The notes under the pieces were generated by a model. It ran no database searches. It was not told where the DNA came from and was given only the letters and a program-made list of their open reading frames with translations. Both the position numbers and the translations under genes were made by a program. Positions 8,044 to 16,051 of a DNA stretch of 16,110 nucleotides are shown here, in pieces; positions within the stretch are counted from its first letter, which is position 1, and every line of letters begins with the position of its first letter. The DNA comes from Flavobacteriales bacterium UBA2040 (lineage in GTDB: Bacteria > Bacteroidota > Bacteroidia > Flavobacteriales_D > Crocinitomicaceae), in the NCBI GenBank assembly GCA_002332715.1, contig DDBE01000227.1, forward strand, positions 13,043 through 29,152, written 5' to 3'.

Positions 8044-8460
8044 TTACTTCACTAAAACAACAGCTCCATCCTCTTCGGAAATAGTGAACTTCCCATAAGA
8101 AAACTCTCCCGTTTCAGTCGGTTTTGTTGGACAAATATCCGAATACTTTATTTCATTCACAACAAACTCAACAGTCTCACCTTCAATTCTATATATTCCT
8201 TTTATTTTGACCCTACATTCGTTTCCGCACCAACCTTGGTTATACGAACGGAATGAACCATCTGCATTTAATACAATGAAAAGCCCCCAAGGATTTTCTT
8301 TCTCTAGAATGGACAATTCAATTTTCAAGTTATCGTCATTTCCGTATGCTTTCTGACCGATTAATACATTCGTTTTAAAAGTCTTACCCACCAACTCGCT
8401 TTGTGCATTGCTGTTGAAAAAAGGGGAAAATAAAAGAAGTATAATGAGTAGGTTATTCAT
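8044..8460 (-). CDS. small exported protein of unknown function
   Basis: I do not recognise this 138-residue protein. The start is placed at ATG 8458-8460, because residues 1-20 (MNNLLIILLL...NSNAQ) then form a clean signal peptide ending SNAQ. The longer in-frame start at 8502 would put 14 charged residues in front of it. The mature part is about 118 residues and looks all-beta: a strand and turn with an LNADGSFRSY motif, then GIYRIEGETVEFVVNEI, resembling small lipocalin-like or META-type domains. It has three cysteines, C78 and C82 in WCGNEC and C110 in SDICP, so one disulfide is plausible. There is no lipobox and no T9SS tail, so a periplasmic location is my inference. It lies upstream of, and on the same strand as, the ABC transporter gene, with a 95-base gap between them. 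Confidence 0.75.
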   Translation of the reverse strand: MNNLLIILLLFSPFFNSNAQSELVGKTFKTNVLIGQKAYGNDDNLKIELSILEKENPWGLFIVLNADGSFRSYNQGWCGNECRVKIKGIYRIEGETVEFVVNEIKYSDICPTKPTETGEFSYGKFTISEEDGAVVLVK

Positions 8461-8649
8461 GGTTTTTTCTTTTCTGTACAACCGTTCTAACCTTACGTTC
8501 ATTTTTTAATCTTCATTTATACCGATTATGGTTTTAAATATCGCTTTAATGCTCCTTTAAACCTATATTGGCCTAATACGTTTGATTCCAATCAAGGTGA
8601 TTCTAAAACTAAAATAGATTACTTTCATTCTAGATTGCAAAATCATGTT

Positions 8650-8677
8650 TTTGGCACCTTTAAAAACCGTAAATTTG
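8650..8677 (+). promoter_or_regulatory. promoter of the reductase/SDR operon
   Basis: TAAATTTG at 8670-8677 is an exact Bacteroidota -7 match. TTTG at 8650-8653 is a candidate -33 element, with 16 bases between them, which is slightly short. The ATG at 8700 lies 22 bases after the -7 motif. This is the best promoter in the window. The rest of the divergent spacer (8461-8649) is AT-rich and shows nothing else I can support. Confidence 0.6.
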
Positions 8678-8699
8678 CCCCCAAAATTGGCTTTACTAA

Positions 8700-9767
8700 A
8701 TGACACCAAAATTTCATTCTTTAAAAATCAAGGAGGTAATTAGAGAAACCGCAGATTGTGTTTCAATTGCTTTTGATGTTCCAGATGACTTAAAATCTGA
8801 CTATTCTTACGTTTCAGGACAATATTTGACCTTGAAAGCCATGATAAACGGTGAAGATATACGTCGTTCTTACTCACTTTGCTCTTCTCCCTTTGAAAAC
8901 GAATGGAAAGTAGCTGTAAAAGAAGTCGAAAAAGGAAAATTTTCTACCTATACTAATCGCGAATTGAAAGCTGGAGATGAATTAGATGTGATGACACCCA
9001 TGGGTAATTTTCAAGTAAAAACGAATGCTGAAAATGCAAAATCGTATGCCTTGTTTGCTGCTGGATCTGGAATTACACCTGTTCTTTCCATCATTAAAAC
9101 CATTCTGAAAGAGGAACCCAAAAGTGTTGTTAGCCTTTTTTACGGAAATAAAAACACGGGCAGCATTGTTTTTAGAGAAGAAATAGAATCGCTTAAAAAC
9201 ATGCACTTGGACGATTTACGCATTACGCACATATTGTCAAGAGAAAGTTTAGGGAATAAAATTCAAAAAGGAAGAATTGACGAAGAAAAATGCGGATTAC
9301 TATACGATGCATTTTTGGCACATGAGGGAGTTGATGAAGCTTTTCTTTGTGGTCCAGAATCGATGATTTTCGCTGCAAAAAAAGCCTTAGAATCGAGAGG
9401 GGTCGCGTCTGAAAATATTCATTTTGAATTGTTTACCACAGAAGGTCACGAACCGTCACCTGAAGCAAAAAAAGCTGCTTTGCATGATGTGAAATCAAAC
9501 GTAATTGTGATTTTGGATGGCGACGAATTCCCTGTTAATCTGAAACCTGGACAAACGATTTTGGACGCCTCGTACGAAGCGGGTGCCGATCTACCATTTG
9601 CTTGTAAAGGTGGCGTTTGTTGCACTTGCAAAGCAAAAATAATAGAAGGAAGTGCTCGTATGGATGTAAATTTTGCTCTTGACGAACAAGAAGTAGCTGA
9701 CGGATTTATCTTAACTTGTCAAGCTCACCCTACTAGCGATAAAATAATAGTATCATTTGACGAATAA
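8700..9767 (+). CDS. PaaE-type FAD/[2Fe-2S] NAD(P)H oxidoreductase, copy 1
   Basis: This is a cytoplasmic electron-transfer flavoprotein that would pass electrons from NAD(P)H through FAD to a plant-type [2Fe-2S] cluster and on to an oxygenase, desaturase or other acceptor. Its 355 residues comprise an FAD-binding barrel (about 5-108, with RRSYS at 55-59), an NAD(P)-binding domain (about 112-245, with GSGITP at 122-127 and CGPESM from C217) and a C-terminal ferredoxin domain (about 266-355). The cluster ligands are C302, C307 and C310 (ACKGGVCCTC) and C340 (LTCQAHP), in the order CX4CX2C...C. All cofactor motifs are intact. The order FAD-NAD-ferredoxin is that of PaaE, the reductase of phenylacetyl-CoA epoxidase, but no paaABCD genes are adjacent, so the partner is unknown. 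A same-length paralogue starts 6 bases after its stop. Confidence 0.9.
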   Translation: MTPKFHSLKIKEVIRETADCVSIAFDVPDDLKSDYSYVSGQYLTLKAMINGEDIRRSYSLCSSPFENEWKVAVKEVEKGKFSTYTNRELKAGDELDVMTPMGNFQVKTNAENAKSYALFAAGSGITPVLSIIKTILKEEPKSVVSLFYGNKNTGSIVFREEIESLKNMHLDDLRITHILSRESLGNKIQKGRIDEEKCGLLYDAFLAHEGVDEAFLCGPESMIFAAKKALESRGVASENIHFELFTTEGHEPSPEAKKAALHDVKSNVIVILDGDEFPVNLKPGQTILDASYEAGADLPFACKGGVCCTCKAKIIEGSARMDVNFALDEQEVADGFILTCQAHPTSDKIIVSFDE

Positions 9768-9772
9768 GAATT

Positions 9773-10840
9773 ATGGGGTTATTTAGCCGAAAAAAGAAAG
9801 AAAATAAGATTCCACGCGGATTTTATACTGTAAGCATCAAAGAACTTCGCCATTTGACGGAAGACGCTGTACAGGTAGTACTTGATATTCCTGGTGATTT
9901 AAAAGACAAATTCACCTTTATTCCAGGACAATATTTGAACTTTTCAATTACCTTAAATGGGGAAGAACATAGACGTTCATACTCAATATGTAGTGGAACG
10001 GATGAAGATCTTTCAATTGGAGTGAAAGCAATGGAAAAAGGTCTTATTTCGAATTATTTCAAAAAAGACATCAAAGTGGGCGACGCTATTTTGTGTAGCA
10101 GTCCAGAAGGGAATTTTAAGTTGGAGGACGAACATCGTGATGTGGTCGCATTTGCTGGTGGAAGTGGGATTACTCCTATTTTATCGATTGCAAAGAAGCT
10201 GCAACAAACAGGTGGCGTCATGCACTTGGTGTATGGAAACCAATCCGAAGATGCGACCATGTTCAAATCTGAAATTGGTTCACTTTCAAAACTTTCCACA
10301 AATTTCTATTACCAAAATTCAGACTCAGATCACCCTAGAGTTGGACTGTTAGATAGAGAAACTGTCGATGCATACATCAAAGAGCACATCGAAATTTTAA
10401 AAGCAGATGCTTTTTTCCTTTGTGGTCCCTTGGCGATGATTGAAGGTGTTCAGGAAAAACTAACTGAATTTGGCGTTCCAAAAGAAAAGATCAAATTGGA
10501 ACTTTTTAGCGCACCGACTCCTGACGAGGTGAAACCTGCCATTAGTGATTCGGAGGAAATCGACAGCGATGTTACGATAATTTTGGAAGGAGAATCCATT
10601 CCCATTCACTACACACCGAAAGGAAAAGGAATTTTGGATCAATTGAATTCAGAAGGATACGACCCACCTTACTCTTGTCGTGGTGGAGTTTGTAGCTCAT
10701 GTAAATCAAAAGTGATGGAAGGTTCAGCGAAAATGAAGTTGAATTATTCATTGACGGACGAAGAAGTTGCTGAAGGTTATATTCTATGTTGTCAAGCCAT
10801 TCCAACAGCAGATAAGGTAACAATCTCGTTCGATGAATAA
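9773..10840 (+). CDS. PaaE-type FAD/[2Fe-2S] NAD(P)H oxidoreductase, copy 2
   Basis: This is a tandem paralogue of the preceding reductase, also exactly 355 residues, with the same FAD-NAD(P)-ferredoxin order and an inferred similar role in electron delivery. FAD motif RRSYS is at 68-72, shifted by a basic N-terminal extension (GLFSRKKKE) and offset by a shorter middle section. GSGITP is at 130-135 and FLCGP at 215-219. Cluster cysteines are C302, C307 and C310 (SCRGGVCSSC) and C340, the same numbers as in copy 1. The copies are clearly diverged in between, so the duplication is not recent. The gap from copy 1 is 5 bases, and its last 8 bases overlap the following SDR gene, which argues for cotranscription and coupled translation. 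It may serve a different acceptor from copy 1 or act with it; the sequence does not decide. Confidence 0.9.
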   Translation: MGLFSRKKKENKIPRGFYTVSIKELRHLTEDAVQVVLDIPGDLKDKFTFIPGQYLNFSITLNGEEHRRSYSICSGTDEDLSIGVKAMEKGLISNYFKKDIKVGDAILCSSPEGNFKLEDEHRDVVAFAGGSGITPILSIAKKLQQTGGVMHLVYGNQSEDATMFKSEIGSLSKLSTNFYYQNSDSDHPRVGLLDRETVDAYIKEHIEILKADAFFLCGPLAMIEGVQEKLTEFGVPKEKIKLELFSAPTPDEVKPAISDSEEIDSDVTIILEGESIPIHYTPKGKGILDQLNSEGYDPPYSCRGGVCSSCKSKVMEGSAKMKLNYSLTDEEVAEGYILCCQAIPTADKVTISFDE

Positions 10841-11513
10841 AATCGTTGTCATAGGAACTAGCAGAGGAATCGGCAAGGAATTAGTCCTTGAATTGGCGAG
10901 CAATCCCGACAACGAAGTTTATGCTCTTTCTAGAAACAACAACGACGCATTTTCGGCACATACCAATATTCTATTTCATTCTTTCGACTTAGAATCTCCA
11001 ACTGTTCGTGCCGATGCGAAAGCGATTTTCGAAACTATTGGCACCATAGATTTCATGGTGAATAACGCAGGAAAACTGGTCAACAAACCGTTTACCGAAA
11101 TCACAGCAGAAGAACTTCAATCGTGTTATCAAGTAAATATTCTCGGTATTCTTCAGACCATGCAAGCTGCTGTACCTTTTTTGAATAAAAATGGCTCCCA
11201 TGTGGTGAATATAAGCTCTATGGGCGGATATCAAGGTAGTTTGAAGTTTCCCGGTCTGAGCGCATATTCTACCTCAAAAGCAGCAATTTGTAGTTTTACC
11301 GAACTCTTTTCGGAAGAATACAAAGACACGAAAATCGCAATGAATTGTCTCTGTCTTGGAGCTGTTCAAACAGAAATGTTGGAAGAGGCCTTTCCAGGAT
11401 ACGAAGCGCCACATCAACCGGAAGAAATGGCGAAATTCATAGCCGATTTTCTTTATACTGGATCCAAATTCTTCCAAGGTAAAATTTTACCAGTTTCTAT
11501 TTCCAATCCATAG
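10833..11513 (+). CDS. short-chain dehydrogenase/reductase (SDR)
   Basis: This 226-residue classical SDR is an NAD(P)(H)-dependent oxidoreductase of unknown substrate. The Rossmann motif GTSRGIG is at 8-14, NNAG at 77-80, the helix asparagine N102 in QVNILG, catalytic S129 in NISSM, and Y145/K149 in AYSTSK, so the Asn-Ser-Tyr-Lys set is complete. R11 and R34 suggest a preference for NADPH, which is inference. It is slightly short for a classical SDR because the C-terminal substrate loop is reduced. Its ATG lies inside the end of the second reductase gene (8-base overlap, ATGAATAA), so it belongs to that operon. It may act on the product of the redox pair's partner enzyme, but no substrate can be named. 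Confidence 0.88.
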   Translation: MNKIVVIGTSRGIGKELVLELASNPDNEVYALSRNNNDAFSAHTNILFHSFDLESPTVRADAKAIFETIGTIDFMVNNAGKLVNKPFTEITAEELQSCYQVNILGILQTMQAAVPFLNKNGSHVVNISSMGGYQGSLKFPGLSAYSTSKAAICSFTELFSEEYKDTKIAMNCLCLGAVQTEMLEEAFPGYEAPHQPEEMAKFIADFLYTGSKFFQGKILPVSISNP

Positions 11514-11545
11514 CCCTTCGATTTACGGTCGGTAGGACACGTTTT

Positions 11546-11570
11546 TTCTTTTGTCGAGGTCTTTTTTTTT
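11546..11570 (+). promoter_or_regulatory. T-rich leader of the porP-like gene with imperfect -7 motif
   Basis: TTCTTTTG (11546-11553) matches five of the six fixed bases of TAnnTTTG, and a run of nine Ts follows at 11562-11570, just before the start codons. The short gap after the SDR gene could hold a weak promoter. Alternatively porP is read through from the SDR operon; no convincing terminator hairpin separates them. Confidence 0.25.
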
Positions 11571-11589
11571 ACGTAATTTCATGGTGGTA

Positions 11590-12603
11590 ATGAAAAGGCA
11601 AATTCTATTCTTTATTCTGTTCACTGGTATCTCGTTCAATAAAAATTGGGCGCAAGACATTCATTGGTCACAGTTTCCAGACAATCCAATCTACCAAAGT
11701 CCCGGTCAAGCCGGAAATTTTAAAGGCGATTTTCGTTTTATAGCCAATTATCGTGATCAGTGGCGAAGTGTTACCGTTCCTTTTCAAACTTTGTCTGTTT
11801 CAGCTGATAGTCGTATTGTTACGAAAAAGCAAAAAGAAATTGGTTACGGACTACTTGTATTTCAAGATGTTGTAGGCGACGGACAATTAAAAACTCTTGA
11901 AATTCAGGGAAATGTAAATGTATTCATTCCTTTGAATAAAGATTCGAGTTTTTCCATCCGCCCTGGAATTAATTTAGGAATGAACCAACGTCGACTCAAC
12001 GCGAATAAGTTCTATTTTGACAATCAGTTCAACGGTGTCGAGTTTGATCCAGGATTGTCCAAAAACGAGGTTTTTCAAACCGATAGTAAAACGAATTTGT
12101 CGACAGGCATAGGAACAGTTTTCGATTGGAAAATCAATTCGAAAGGGAAATTGAATTCTGGAATTGGATTCTACAACCTCAATCGTCCCAACCAAGGTTT
12201 TTTCGGACAAACAATTACACGTGACATTCGCACCAATATTTTTGCAAACTACGAGCATCAGTTGCATTCTGATTTATTTTTGAAACCATCGGCCAATATT
12301 TCGTTACAAGGAAAGTATCGTGAAGTCGTTTTAGGGTCGTCGATAAAATATATCTTAAACAATCAAAAAGTAGTATACAGAGCTGTACAAGGTGGAGTTT
12401 GGTATCGACTAAAGGATGCGATATACTTCTCCGCAGGAATGGATTATCAGAATTGGTTCTTTGGGGTGAGTTATGATTTAAACTTTTCAAAACTCACACA
12501 AGCCAGCGGTGCACGTGGAGGAATCGAATTTGCGGTCCGTTATATTTTGACCTCTGTTAAACCTAAAAAAATAATACACCGAGTATGCCCAGATTATATC
12601 TAA
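11590..12603 (+). CDS. PorP/SprF family type IX secretion membrane protein
   Basis: This is an outer-membrane beta-barrel protein of the PorP/SprF family, whose members help T9SS export or anchor particular surface proteins. The start is ATG 11590 (337 residues), giving a typical signal peptide (MKRQILFFILFTGISF...WAQ, cleaved after about residue 22). ATG 11581 is also possible, while the TTG at 11551 is unlikely because it sits in a promoter-like motif. The family N-terminus is clear: QDIHWSQFPDNP, then NYRDQWRSVTVPFQT and LSVSAD. The rest alternates polar and hydrophobic residues as in a barrel and ends near FAVRYIL. The usual NPA-type motif after the first strand is replaced by SPGQAG. The next gene, an OmpA-like protein, overlaps it by 19 bases, the pairing often seen for PorP paralogues. 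I withhold a symbol because the family has many paralogues per genome. Confidence 0.88.
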   Translation: MKRQILFFILFTGISFNKNWAQDIHWSQFPDNPIYQSPGQAGNFKGDFRFIANYRDQWRSVTVPFQTLSVSADSRIVTKKQKEIGYGLLVFQDVVGDGQLKTLEIQGNVNVFIPLNKDSSFSIRPGINLGMNQRRLNANKFYFDNQFNGVEFDPGLSKNEVFQTDSKTNLSTGIGTVFDWKINSKGKLNSGIGFYNLNRPNQGFFGQTITRDIRTNIFANYEHQLHSDLFLKPSANISLQGKYREVVLGSSIKYILNNQKVVYRAVQGGVWYRLKDAIYFSAGMDYQNWFFGVSYDLNFSKLTQASGARGGIEFAVRYILTSVKPKKIIHRVCPDYI

Positions 12604-14825
12604 TCCTTTTCTTGGTTTTTGGTTGCTCGGCGCATAGTTTCAGCCAATCGGAATTGAGTAAATATCTCAAATACGCGGAAGAACAATTTCAAAAGGGAGA
12701 TTATTATTATTCTCTCGATTACTATCAAAAAGCGATGGCGATTGACTCTAATTCTGTTGATATTTTGTGGAATTACGCAGAAACACTCCGTGCTTACAAG
12801 GATTATAAAAAAGCCGAATATTATTACGAGAAAGTCTATAAACGAGAAGAAACGTTGATTCACCCTGCAAGTTTGCTTCAGTTGGGATTGATGCAAAAAC
12901 AGAACGGAAAATATGAGGAAGCGCTAGAAACGTTCAAAAAGGCCAAAAAGAAATACGCCAAAGACAAAAAAGGATATTTCTATCAAAAGTCGCGGCGCGA
13001 AATTGAGAGTTGTTTGTGGGCTAAAGAACAATTCGAAGGAAAATATCCTATCGCTCCTTTGGCAAGCACAGTAAACTCTGAAGATGCGGAATTTGGTCAC
13101 ATGGTGCTCGACGGGAAATTAATTTTCTCTTCGCTTAAGGCTGATTCTATTTCAAGTAATGAAGAAGTATATTCAAATATTTACCGAACCTTGCTTTATC
13201 AGCAGGACTTGACGAATATGGGCAAAGAAAAACCGGAGTTGATTGAAAGTTTGTATTTCGATAATATGAGTGCTGGTAACGGCGTTTTTTCACTCGATAG
13301 TTCGCGCTACTATTTCAGTTTATGTGCTGATGATAGCCATCAATACCGTTGTAAAATAATGGTTGCTCAATACCGAAACGGAAAATGGTTTGGTGTCGAT
13401 TCGCTAGGATCTATCATCAACGAATCAGGCAGTAACACCACCATGCCTGCCATTGCCGATTGGGATGGAAAGGAAATTTTGATTTTTGCAAGCGACAGAA
13501 ATGGAACCGAAGGAGGTCTAGATTTGTGGTATTCTGAAATAAAAAATGGCAATCAATACGGGAAAGTGAGAAACATAAAATCGCTCAATTCACTCGACAA
13601 CGAAATTTCGCCTTGGTGGGACAAGCGAACCAAAACTTTGTATTTTTCTAGTTCTTGGTGCGACGGAATGGGTGGTTTGGACATTTTTTCCTCCCAATAT
13701 GAAGAAAAATTGGGCGAACCTTTCAATTTGGGACTTCCGTACAACAGTCCTGCAAATGATTTGTACTTCTTTATTGATGCGAATAATCACTATTTGACAA
13801 GCAATCGTTTAGGCGTAAACTACAGCAAAAATCCAACGTGTTGTAGCGACATTTTTAAGATTGAATTCCCTGAAATTGAACCACCAATCACAAAGGAAGA
13901 AACCTTGGCTGAACTCAGTAAACGACTGCCTGTTACTCTTTATTTTCATAACGATGTACCTAATCCACGAAGTGCATTACCAACGTCAGAAGTGGACTAT
14001 ATCAATAGTTACATCGAATATCGAGAGATGTTGGACAAATACCAAAACGAATATTCAACTGGTTTGACAGGTGAGAAATCGGATGATGCAAAAGAAGATA
14101 TCGAAAGTTTCTTTATAGAATATGTCGATCAAGGTGTAAAGGATTTGAATCAGTTCAGAGATTTACTTTTCGATGAGCTTTCTAAAGGCGCCAAAATCAA
14201 CCTAACGATTAAAGGATTTGCCTCTCCACTCGCTAAAAGTGATTATAATGTCAATCTTACAAAAAGAAGAATCGCCTCTCTTGTCAATTATTTGAATGCG
14301 TATGAAGGTGATATTTTTAAAGAATACATAGCCCAAACTGCTGTAAATGGAGGAAAACTCACGTTTACCGAAGTTCCATTTGGTGAATACACCGCAAATA
14401 CTTTGGTGAGCGACAATTTAAATGATCAAAAAAACTCGGTTTACTCGCGTGCAGCAGGATTGGAACGGAAAATAGAAATTCAAAGTGTCCAATTTATTAA
14501 AGACAGTATTGTCGATTTACCACTGACTGCAAAAGAAAACATAATAGACCTTGGCATCATTACGAAAAACAAAAAAGTGGAAGTTTCCTATACGGTCACC
14601 AACACCAACGACCATTCTATTGAAATAGTCCCACCTCGATCCCCATGTGATTGCAGCGTGGCCGACTTGGAAAAATCAACATTGTTGCCTGGTGAATCTA
14701 CTATTGTTAAAGTAGTTTTTGATCCAACGAACTACGATGGAAAGGTGGTCAAGTCCGTCTATTTGAAATCAAAAAATAGTGAAGAAGAAATTCGACTGGT
14801 TTTGACAGGAACAATACACTTATAG
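12585..14825 (+). CDS. TPR-PD40-OmpA-like envelope protein with C-terminal DUF1573 domain
   Basis: This 746-residue exported protein is probably a periplasmic partner of the PorP-like protein encoded just upstream. Residues 1-21 are a signal peptide (VFGCSAHSFSQ); the cysteine context is not a convincing lipobox. TPR-type helices cover about 22-150 (YYSLDYYQKAMAIDSN, EEALETFKKA). WD40/PD40-like blades span about 165-425 (IFASDRNGTEGGLDLWYSE, LYFSSS...GGLDIF, YLTSNR, then CCSDIF). An OmpA_C-like segment (about 449-632) has LPVTLYFHND, IKGFASPLAKSDYNVNLTKR and NDQKNSVYSRAAGLERKIEI, suggesting peptidoglycan contact. Residues about 654-746 match DUF1573, an ASH-like beta-sandwich (VTNTNDHSIEIV, CDCSV, LLPGESTIVKVVFDP). 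This resembles T9SS PorE without its carboxypeptidase-regulatory domain and with an added tail. The 19-base overlap with porP implies translational coupling. Confidence 0.87.
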   Translation: MPRLYLILFLVFGCSAHSFSQSELSKYLKYAEEQFQKGDYYYSLDYYQKAMAIDSNSVDILWNYAETLRAYKDYKKAEYYYEKVYKREETLIHPASLLQLGLMQKQNGKYEEALETFKKAKKKYAKDKKGYFYQKSRREIESCLWAKEQFEGKYPIAPLASTVNSEDAEFGHMVLDGKLIFSSLKADSISSNEEVYSNIYRTLLYQQDLTNMGKEKPELIESLYFDNMSAGNGVFSLDSSRYYFSLCADDSHQYRCKIMVAQYRNGKWFGVDSLGSIINESGSNTTMPAIADWDGKEILIFASDRNGTEGGLDLWYSEIKNGNQYGKVRNIKSLNSLDNEISPWWDKRTKTLYFSSSWCDGMGGLDIFSSQYEEKLGEPFNLGLPYNSPANDLYFFIDANNHYLTSNRLGVNYSKNPTCCSDIFKIEFPEIEPPITKEETLAELSKRLPVTLYFHNDVPNPRSALPTSEVDYINSYIEYREMLDKYQNEYSTGLTGEKSDDAKEDIESFFIEYVDQGVKDLNQFRDLLFDELSKGAKINLTIKGFASPLAKSDYNVNLTKRRIASLVNYLNAYEGDIFKEYIAQTAVNGGKLTFTEVPFGEYTANTLVSDNLNDQKNSVYSRAAGLERKIEIQSVQFIKDSIVDLPLTAKENIIDLGIITKNKKVEVSYTVTNTNDHSIEIVPPRSPCDCSVADLEKSTLLPGESTIVKVVFDPTNYDGKVVKSVYLKSKNSEEEIRLVLTGTIHL

Positions 14826-14846
14826 TGGCTAAAAAATAGATTCTTT

Positions 14847-14854
14847 TAACTTTG
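14847..14854 (+). promoter_or_regulatory. -7 promoter element for the membrane acyltransferase gene
   Basis: TAACTTTG matches TAnnTTTG exactly, lying in the 44-base gap after the OmpA-like gene and 15 bases before ATG 14870. No clear -33 TTG is visible. It suggests that the last gene has its own promoter with a very short leader. Confidence 0.5.
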
Positions 14855-14869
14855 TACAAAACCTTATTA

Positions 14870-16051
14870 ATGAGTGAAGAAGCATCTGTTATAGTTAAGG
14901 CGCCGAGAAAAAGGTTGAAGTTTATCGATATGGCCCGTTCTATTGCAATTTTGTTGATGTTGGAAGGTCATTTTATAGGACTTACCTTGAACGATGCTTA
15001 TCGCAACGACGATAATTTAGTCTACGGTGCCTGGAATTTTGTGCGAGGTTTCACCGCCCCAATGTTCTTTGCGGTTACTGGACTTGTATTCGTGTACTTG
15101 TTGACCAACAATATGCAAGCTGGTTATTTCAAAAACAAGAGGGTAAAAAAAGGATTTCGACGCTCGTTGGAGTTATTGTTCTGGGGCTATTTCTTACAAA
15201 CGAACCTACAAAACCTTCCTGAATATCTGTCGGGAAATATAAGTAGTTGGGTAACTGCTTTTCACGTATTACAAAGTATCGGTATAGCTATTGCGTTTAT
15301 TCTATTGATTTTCGGCTTGTATAAGTTGATTGGAAAGGGTCCACTTTGGTTATATTATTTTCTAGCAGCAACTACTCTTTTTGCTTTTTATCCCTCTCTG
15401 AAAAATCTTCCTGAAGGGATTTATTTATTAAATGGTTGGCCTGAAATCATTCAAAATATGATCAAAGGTCCGAATAGTGTTTTCCCTATCGTTCCTTGGG
15501 TAGCTTTCTCTCTTTATGGCGGAATGGTTGGTGCATTGTTGAATAGATTCCACAACTTTGTGCGACAAGACTGGTTCCCAATTACCTTCATCGGTTTAGG
15601 GTCTACTTTAAATCTATTCGGCTACAGTATTTTTGAAGCGGTTGATGCAGGATTCAGATATATCCATCCTGAAAGTCCAATTGATCTATCTTTCAATGCT
15701 TGGCTTTATGGCCGTTTGGGACAAGTTCTAATTGTAATTGGGGTATTGATGTTTATAGAAAAATATCTAAATGTTAAAGATTCACTTTTCCTAAAAATCG
15801 GTCAAAACACACTACAAATTTACATTGTGCATGTTATCGTTCTATACAGTGGAATCTTTGGAATTGGCTTAAATCAATACTTCAAGAATGCCTTTAATCC
15901 CTACCAAGCCATTGGAGCAGCCATTTGCTTCATAACCGTATTCGTGATCTTCACCAAATACTTAGAACCGTTGACGGTTGTTTACGACAAGTTCAAATGG
16001 TACTTGTTCTATCCATTACGGAAGGTGAAAGAAGCGATTTTTAAAGCTTAG
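14870..16051 (+). CDS. DUF1624/HGSNAT-like polytopic membrane acyltransferase
   Basis: This 393-residue integral membrane protein has about ten helices, at roughly 22-40, 60-79, 99-112, 131-152, 158-176, 204-226, 235-255, 279-297, 313-334 and 345-364. The N-terminus (RLKFIDMARSIAILLMLEGH, then GFTAPMFFAVTGL) matches the DUF1624/heparan-alpha-glucosaminide N-acetyltransferase-like family. D20, R23 and H34 are the conserved polar residues on the first helix. VPWVAFSLYGGMVG and IGQNTLQIYIVHV further along are typical of membrane acyltransferases. The family is thought to move acyl groups across the membrane onto sugars or lipids; the substrate here is unknown. I prefer ATG 14870 over the in-frame TTG 14852, which is the end of a -7 motif. 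Its stop codon overlaps the stop of a convergent gene entering from the right edge. Confidence 0.8.
   Translation: MSEEASVIVKAPRKRLKFIDMARSIAILLMLEGHFIGLTLNDAYRNDDNLVYGAWNFVRGFTAPMFFAVTGLVFVYLLTNNMQAGYFKNKRVKKGFRRSLELLFWGYFLQTNLQNLPEYLSGNISSWVTAFHVLQSIGIAIAFILLIFGLYKLIGKGPLWLYYFLAATTLFAFYPSLKNLPEGIYLLNGWPEIIQNMIKGPNSVFPIVPWVAFSLYGGMVGALLNRFHNFVRQDWFPITFIGLGSTLNLFGYSIFEAVDAGFRYIHPESPIDLSFNAWLYGRLGQVLIVIGVLMFIEKYLNVKDSLFLKIGQNTLQIYIVHVIVLYSGIFGIGLNQYFKNAFNPYQAIGAAICFITVFVIFTKYLEPLTVVYDKFKWYLFYPLRKVKEAIFKA

Noticed and set aside
8460..8502. Longer N-terminus (14 more residues) for the small exported protein
   Set aside because: It would bury a clean signal peptide behind charged residues; the ATG at 8458-8460 is far more likely.
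8700..10840. A paa (phenylacetyl-CoA epoxidase) gene cluster
   Set aside because: Only the reductase-type genes are present; no paaA, B, C or D homologue is next to them.
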